NCBI GenBank assembly: GCA_047967505.1
Contig: CM106540.1
Direction: 5' to 3' (one strand)
From: Dipteris shenzhenensis
Taxonomy: Eukaryota > Polypodiophyta > Polypodiopsida > Gleicheniales
Length of the DNA stretch: 64,000 nt
The notes below the pieces were generated by a model. It was not told the DNA's origin, did no database searches, and was given only the letters and a program-made list of their open reading frames with translations. Below are positions 57,601 to 64,000 of the stretch, in pieces (the first letter of the stretch is position 1; the number at the start of each line of letters is the position of its first letter). Both the position numbers and the translations under genes were made by a program.

Positions 57601-60600
57601 AATCCAGCGAGGGAATTCCCGAGGAAGAGGAAATCATCGTGGTGGACATTCTAGTCATAGTCATTTTGCAAATGAACATGGCAATATGTTTCTTGCAAGT
57701 GAGGAATTGCATCAGACTGATACAATGCACCTAGACACTGATTTCAATCCCAAAGAGGATTTCAGTTATCAAGTCGACCAAGTGGAACAGGATCCTTGGT
57801 ACATCGACAGTGGTGCATCATCTCATATGACAAATCATCAGGAATGGTTCACAGAAATGAAGCCATTAGAAGGTCAAAAGAATGTCGTCTACACAGCAGA
57901 CAATACACCGAATCCGGTTCAAGGGACAGGTGTTATCCCTATGAACAATTTCACTGGTACAAAAGGATTAGTCAAAGATGTGCTCTATGTTCCGAAGCTC
58001 AGCAAGAACCTTTTGTTAGTAGGTCAAATGACGGAACACAACTACAAAGTCATCTTCGACGGTGATGAATGCACTATCAGAGACAAATCCAAAAGAGGTC
58101 AGCTAGTAGCAAAAGGTGTCAAGGAAGGATGCTTATACAGGATGCTAGCTACAGTACCAGATAAGCATGCCATGTCAGCTCAAATGCAACAGATGCCACT
58201 ATCTGCAAAATGGCACAAGAGATTTGGTCATGTCAACTTCAAGTACTTGTTAGACCTCAGGAATCAAAATATGGCAATTGGGATTCCGAAGCTACAGTTT
58301 CTTGGAAAATTTTGTGAAGCATGCTGCTTCGGCAAACAAAAGCGAACCAACTTTTTCAAAAGTACCTCTCGTGCACGAGGTATTCTTGATTTGATTCATA
58401 TAGATGTATGGGGTTATGCCCAGGCCCGCAGCATCAATGGTTCACTTTATTACTTGACCTTCATCGACGACTACAGCAGATATTGTTGGGTCTACTTTCT
58501 GAAAGAGAAATCTGAAGTGTTTACCAGATTTCAAGAATTCAAAGCCATGGTAGAAAACCAAACAGGTAGAAAGATCAAAGTCATGAGATCAGACAGAGGA
58601 GGTGAATACATGTCTTCAGCATTCATGAACTTTTGCAAAAATCACGGCATTCGAAGAGACAATTCACATGTGCAGATACTCCTCAGCAAAATGCAAGAGC
58701 TGAAAGGAAGAATGGGACTTTAGCAGACAGTGCTAGAGCAATGCTTAGTGAAAAGCATCTTCCGAATCAATATTGGGCAGAAGCAATAGCTACAGCTAAC
58801 TACTTGCTTAATCGGCTTCCTACCGAACCGATACAAGGTATGACTCCTTATGAAGCATTCACTGGTCACAAGCCACGCATTGGGCATCTCCGCATATTTG
58901 GTTGCATAGCATATGCCCACATACATGATGATCATCGCAGGAAATTGGATGTGAAGTCATGCAAATGCATCATGGTTGGCTACAGTGAAGAAAGCAAAGC
59001 ATACAAATTGTATGATCCCATCAACCGCAAAGTCATTATCTCCAGAGATGTAATCTTCGATGAGGAATCAGAATGGAAAACCTATAGAAGTATCGACTTC
59101 ACAGTCACCTATAGAACAGGTTGATGAAGAAGAGCAAGAATTGCCAGCAACACCCCAAGCAGCGCCACAGCAGCTCAGACGGTCTACTAGGGAAAGCAGA
59201 CCACCAGCCAAATTGACATATGCTCAGAAAGGCAAAGCAATTCAGGTGGAAACCACCAACTATGCTCTTATGACTACCATCATGGCTACAGAAGAGCCAG
59301 TGTACTTCGAAGACGCAGTAGATAAGCCAGAATGGCAAACTGCTATGAATGAAGAAATGGATGCTTTGTATAAAAATAACACTTGGGAATTATGCGACCT
59401 TCCACCAGGAAAGAAGGCCATAGCCAACAAATGGGTATACAAAGTGAAGTACAATCTAGATGGCAGTATTCAGAGATACAAAGCCAGATTAGTTGCAAAA
59501 GGATTTGCACAACAATATGGCCAAGATTATGATGAGACTTATGCTCCAATAGCAAAGATGGATTCCATACGATTCTTGATATCACTAGCGACACTCAGTA
59601 AATGGAATGTGTATCAGCTCGATGTCAAGAATGCATTTCTCAATGGTTATCTAGACGAGGAAGTCTACATGCAACAACCAGCCGGTTATGTTGAACCAGG
59701 AAAAGAGAACAAGGTTTGCCATCTCAAGAAAAGTCTCTACGGCTTAAAGCAAGCACCCAGAAGTTGGTACAGCAGAATTGACAAGTATTTTGCTATTCTG
59801 GGATACATGAAGTCCAATGCAGATCATACTCTCTACTACAAAGTTCAAGGGGAAGATATTACTATTGCACTTTTGTACGTAGATGATCTGATTGTGACAG
59901 GAAGCAAGGATAGCTTCATCAGAAAACTAAAACAAGACTTATCTGCAGAGTTCGACATGAAAGATCTTGGACTTATGCACTATTGTCTTGGAATTGAGTT
60001 CTGGAGAGATTCAGATAGCACATTCATGAGTCAGCTCAAGTATGTTGACAGTCTCCTGAAGAAGTTTCATATGGCAGATTGCAAGATTGCAGCCACTCCC
60101 ATGGAACAGAGATTGAAACTTACTAAAGATTCAGAAAAGCCTACAATCAATGACAGATACTACAGGAAACTCATTGGATCTCTTATATATCTGACAATCA
60201 CACGGCCAGATATTTGTTATGCAGTAAGCTCACTAGCACAGTTTATGGCAAATCCAAAACAGTCTCACTGGAATGCAGCCAAAAGAGTCTTGAGATACAT
60301 CAGAGGTACAAGACAATTTGGGATAGAATATAGAGGAAGTCATCCACGGTTGCATGGATACTGTGACAGTGACTATGCTGGAGATCATGAGACCAGGAGA
60401 TCGACACAGGGATATGCATTTTTCCTTGGTCAAGGCGCTATATCATGGTTGTCAAACAAACAGCCAACTATTTCTTTGTCTTCGACTAAAGCAGAATATA
60501 GAGCACTCACTACAGGTGCATGTGAGGCTATATGGCTCAGAAGACTATTGTCAGAAACAGATTACTTTGATGAGTCAAAGCCAACAACAATATACTATGA

Positions 60601-60844
60601 TAATCAATCGGCTCAAGCATTGGCCAAAAATCCAGTATATCACTCCAGAACAAAGCACATTGATGTCAGAGAGCACTTCATCAGAGAAAGAGTGTTACTT
60701 GGTGACATCACACTGCAGCATTGTGATAGCAAAGAAAATGTTGCAGACATCTTTACCAAACCACTCGGTAAAGAGCTATTCGAGAAACACCGACTAGCTC
60801 TTGGTTTGATGCAGAGGAAGGACATTCCCATTAAAGGGGTGTGA
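57600..60844 (+). pseudogene. pol of copia D: protease, integrase, RT, RNase H, two frameshifts
   Basis: Protease: WYIDSGASSHMTN (57799 on). Pre-integrase: HKRFGHVNFKYL. Integrase: YYLTFIDDYSRYCW and RSDRGGEYMSSAF; after a frameshift near 58655, CADTPQQNARAERKNG with the Glu kept. A second frameshift near 59085 precedes the long RT-RNase H frame (59060-60844): VAKGFAQQYGQDYDETYAPI, LLYVDDLIVTGSKD, CDSDYAGDHETRRS, SLSSTKAEYRAL (usually STEAEYRA), YYDNQSAQALAKN. RT and RNase H are open throughout and the frameshifts lie upstream. Confidence 0.9.
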
Positions 60845-60920
60845 TGGAATGTAATGCTCAGTCCTTCTTCGATTCCCCAGAATCATCATCTTGAGGGAAG
60901 GCCTACTTCATGATGTTGAT

Positions 60921-60932
60921 CTTGAGGGAAGG
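60921..60932 (+). promoter_or_regulatory. Polypurine tract, copia D
   Basis: CTTGAGGGAAGG directly before the 3' LTR. A second copy of TCTTGAGGGAAGG lies 37 bp upstream (about 60888). Confidence 0.8.
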
Positions 60933-61192
60933 TGTTGAGAGTTCACGCTCAACATCATGTGATCATGTGTGCATAGCACCATCACGTGATCATATGTGCA
61001 TAGCACTAACCTTATAGAGTGCTATAAAGGAAAGGGTTAGATCCCCTAACCCTAAGCCTAAAAGGGTTTGTATGTATTCTATTTTTTCAACTAATTCTAG
61101 TGTACAGTTAGTCATCATTTGTGGTGTGCTCTCTAGCTGTGCCCTCTCTCCTCATCTCCACTCTTCTCCTCTCCCCTCTTCATATTTTGTCA
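60933..61192 (+). repeat. 3' LTR of copia D
   Basis: 260 bp. Compared with the 5' LTR it has a 3-bp CAT insertion (GTCATCATTT) and two single-base changes that I can see. Confidence 0.95.
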
Positions 61193-61283
61193 TGGGAGTC
61201 CTATTCATTATGTAGACTACTGTAGCAACTGCTTCAGCCTAATAATAATCTAGCAGGTCTTTTTCATTGAGCATGGCATGAGA

Positions 61284-61640
61284 TGTTGAGATATCGAGCT
61301 CCACTCGTGATATGCCAGGGTCACCGTTGTGCATTTGTGTCACTGACTTGTTAGTTGCATATGCAGTTGGTACACTGCCCATGAATAATAGCTGGATGAC
61401 AGCTATCTTTATGTACTTTAGTTAGTGGCTCAGTTAGTATGCCACCTAGGTTATCTGAGTTTGGTTTGAGACCCACATATAGGGTTCACCTATTACTTTT
61501 ATACTAAGAGAGATTTTTTTGGCTTTTACAACTAAGAAGAGGAAAACTGTTTTCAGCCTCCACCTTCGTGTGTATTCCCCCATTGTGTATGTGAGAAACC
61601 TGCAAGTGAGACTCCTTACTTCTTTCCCACTCTCTTCACA
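61284..61640 (+). repeat. 5' LTR of copia E
   Basis: 357 bp, same family as the LTRs of A, B and C; ends CTTCACA. Confidence 0.9.
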
Positions 61641-62099
61641 TGGTATCAAAGTTTGGTTCGTGGTAAGGAGCTCAAGAAAGCAAACCAAGGTCATGGTGTC
61701 TTGGTAAGAGGATCAGTGTTGCTTTCCTTTTTTGAGTTTGGGAGCAAATCTCTACAGGTAGCATAGTCAAAAAGTGCAAGAGTGCACCGTCTCAGATTGG
61801 GACGCCCTTCATGGTGTGGTGAGAGGGTGACATTATTTTTTTGATTCGAGGCCATTTCGGGGCCCATTTCGGTGGCGGAGTTTTCCACAGGCACTCAGAA
61901 AAGTGCCCTGTTTTTTGCTGCGCGACCACTGTTCTGCAGGTCGGTGAAAAGTTGCCACAGAATTTGCATCGTATGCCTGTGCGCACAGACATTGGGAGTG
62001 ACAGAATCATTTTTATTGCTTGTTGATGAAAAATCGTCACTAGGAAGTGACTGTGTGGTTAAATACCACTTTTGTCAGTTTTGTAGATTTGCCCTTGAG

Positions 62100-64000
62100 A
62101 GGGAGTTCATTACTAGAGTTGAACAAGAATCAATAGGAGTTGCAGGCATTTAAAGGATGGCAAGAGAGAGATAGAAAAGTTATGTACTGGCTATCTATCA
62201 GTATTTCAGATTCTATGATTGTGCATATTTAGGATGCAAGCATGCCGAAGGAGGCATGGGATACTTTGATAAAAATGTACAGCACAAATACACAAGCCAG
62301 GAAAATGCAGCTCAAGCAGGAGTTGCATAATGTGCAAAGAGAAAATATGAGTATCAATGACTACCACATGAAGGTGAAGAAGATTGCATATGCACTTTCT
62401 TCCATCGGGTCACCAGTGGAAGATAATGATTTAGTTTCTGTGACCTTGAATGGTCTAGGAAAGGATTATACACAATTTCGGAAATCCATTGCCGTTCGTG
62501 AAAAATTTCTTGATTTTGAGGAGTTGATTGCTCTTCTAATTTCTGAAGAGCAGAGAAATGGTGGTGCATTTTCTTCAGGAGGAACTTCAAAAGAAACTAT
62601 CTTGTACTGAAATGCTAGAAGAGGTAGAGGCAGAGGTAGAGCAGGCTGATCTGGAGGCCATGGCAGAAATCAGTTTATGCAACAAATTCAAGAAAACCAG
62701 TCCTATGGAGGAGGAGGTGGTAACTTTAGAGGCAGGGGGAGCCAAAGAGGTCGTGGTGGATGGCAGAGAGGCCAAAATGCAAACAGCAATGTTGAATGCT
62801 ACTACTATGGTAAAATGGGTCATATGGCTAAAGACTGCCACAAAAAGTAGAAAACCTAGTTTCTGTTAGTCAAATGGTTGAGCAGGGCTTGCAGGTTAGA
62901 TTTAATCCTCATGGATGCTTTGTTGAGGATATGAAAAAAAAAGGTCGCTTGATAGCAAAAAGGAAGAAGAAGGGTAGGATGTTTACATTGGATGCGGACA
63001 TGCCTGAATTGAGTGTAGCAATGTTTGCACATGGGACCGGTGTAGTTGCAGATATTGATATATGGCATAAACACATTGGTCATGTTAATGTACAGTGACT
63101 TAAATTAATGCAAGCCCAAAATATTGTTGCAGGATCGCCTAAGTTCAAGGTTGCAGGAATGCATAAGGTATGTGAAGCCTGTCAATTTGGAAAACAGGGA
63201 AGGAAACCATTTCCTAGACATGTTCAAGAGAGTAAGAGGCCATTGGAAATAATCCACTCTGATGTGTGGACTACTAAAGCTACATCTATTGGTGGCTATC
63301 ATTATATTGTCACTTTTATTGATGACTACAGCAAAAAAGTTTGGTTGTATTTTATGACAAAGAAAAGTGAAGTGTTTGGACATTTCAAAGCTTTTAAAGC
63401 TATGGTTGAGAAAGAAATAGGCCTACAAATAAAATGCCTAAGGTCAAATGGAGGGGGAGAGTACCTCTCAAATGAGTTTGCAAGGTTCCTATTAGAGCAT
63501 GACATAAAGCAACAATATTCATGCATCATACCCCATAGCAAAATGGACTTGCAGAAAGGAAAAACATGCAAATTGGAGAGGTATCTCGTGCCATGCTCAA
63601 CAAAAAAGACCTACGAGATTATTATTGGGCTGAAGCAGTTGCTACAGCAATTTACATAATGAACAAGACTCCCACTGTAGCAATACATGGCATGATGCCA
63701 GAGGAGAGGTATACTTGGTAGGAAGCCATATATTTCTCATTTGAAAGTTTTTGGTTGCATTGCTTATGTTCATGTGCCAGATGAGTTGAGATCCAAGTTG
63801 GATCCAAAAGCTGAGAAGTGCATCTTTATTGGTTATTCTCTGCAGCAAAAAGGGTATAGATGCTATAACCCTTCTACTCGTAAGGAGTGGGCAGAGATGT
63901 TCTTTATGAGATGAGCAGCAGGTATAAACCAGTAAAGGTGATTGATGATGTAGATACACAAAATGGTAATGCTGCATAGAATTCACAGTAGCAATCACAA
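62100..64000 (+). pseudogene. gag-pol remnant of copia E
   Basis: Gag from the middle (MPKEAWDTLIKMYST, LHNVQREN with CAA where A and B have TAG). The knuckle is damaged (YYYGKMGH, first Cys lost). After the deletion it resumes at VEQGLQVRFNPHG, then HKHIGHVN, integrase FVTFIDDYSK-like, and SNGGGEYLSNEF (Asp to Asn at the usual RSDGGGEY position). Frame breaks near 63520 and 63715. It continues to FIGYSLQQKGYRCYN and beyond the window. Confidence 0.85.

Larger units (their letters stand above)
53675..61192 (+). mobile_element. Ty1/copia element D, full length (7,518 bp), inserted in copia C
   Basis: LTRs are at 53675-53931 and 60933-61192 (TGTTGAGAGTTCACGC to TTTTGTCA). The 5-bp target duplication TGGGA is perfect (53670-53674 and 61193-61197). 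PBS, PPT, gag and pol are in the copia order. The two LTRs differ at only about three places, indicating a recent insertion. The coding region nevertheless has three frame changes. It is a different family from A, B, C and E, with an unrelated LTR and a long leader. Confidence 0.95.
51284..61283 (-). mobile_element. Ty1/copia element C (minus strand), 5' truncated and split by copia D
   Basis: Same family as A, B and E but inverted. The 3' LTR is 51284-51636, followed by the PPT (CTCCCCCT on the plus strand), RNase H, RT and integrase up to 53674. There copia D is inserted. The integrase coding continues at 61198-61283, where reading across D after removing one TGGGA copy restores the order seen in A. 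At 61284 it is cut by the LTR of copia E. Gag, protease and the 5' LTR are absent from the window. Confidence 0.9.
61284..64000 (+). mobile_element. Ty1/copia element E, runs off the window, internally deleted
   Basis: Family of A. It starts at a break in copia C (integrase codons of C end at 61283). The LTR is 61284-61640 and the PBS-like TGGTATCAAAGT at 61641 has two changes from the usual sequence. The start of gag is missing (join near 62100) and so is protease (join near 62850, where the knuckle GKMGHMAKDC is followed by the pre-integrase region). The integrase continues to the window end. Confidence 0.9.

Overview
This is nuclear DNA from a land plant with a large, repeat-rich genome. 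The evidence is a two-exon pro-region-bearing pectin methylesterase, plant-type GT-AG introns, Ty1/copia elements primed by the initiator-Met tRNA (TGGTATCAGAGC), a CACTA transposon with plant tnp2 and Transposase_24 genes, and CCCTAAA (plant telomere-type) motifs. I cannot fix the lineage. A fern or other non-seed plant, or a gymnosperm, would fit the repeat load, but that is inference. Only one gene, the pectinesterase at 13.3-15.3 kb (minus), looks intact. Almost everything else is mobile DNA or decayed genes.

Layout. 0-1.3 kb: end of a DUF7869-type gene, broken by a frameshift. 2.4-10.4 kb: an 8.05-kb CACTA-like element starting CACAA, with divergent Transposase_24-like (minus) and tnp2-like (plus) genes. 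A TAGACGCG-type repeat fills both subterminal regions and the space between the two genes. The element lies inside what may be one minus-strand gene with a zinc-ribbon/OB-fold-like segment. 11.5-12.9 kb: a decayed gene of an unrecognised family, with a second copy on the minus strand at 48.5-49.9 kb. 13.3-15.3 kb: pectinesterase. 16.5-17.5 kb: GA/GT microsatellite field. 19.4-21.2 kb: internally deleted LINE (minus).

21.3-64 kb is a nest of five Ty1/copia copies. Four (A, B, C, E) belong to one family and D to another. Copy A (21275-43886) is split inside its gag zinc-knuckle codons by a 14,873-bp insertion (22999-37871). This insertion has 29-bp terminal inverted repeats (27/29 matching) and a 4-bp target duplication (TACT). 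It carries a two-exon transposase candidate with a D / D-G-C...G-H-x5-D pattern, arrays of the palindrome TACCTCGATCGAGGTA toward both ends, a 187-bp satellite that passes into 158-165-bp units containing CCCTAAA runs, a minus-strand RING-H2 gene damaged by a 13-bp duplication, and an AT-rich ~361-bp tandem repeat. I regard this large DNA transposon as the most novel object in the window.

Copy A also holds a 2,178-bp direct duplication of its protease-integrase-RT segment. Copy D (53675-61192) sits inside minus-strand copy C with a perfect TGGGA duplication. Copy E begins at 61284, also at a break in C, and runs off the window. Insertion order read from the breaks: A before the 14.9-kb element; C before D and E.
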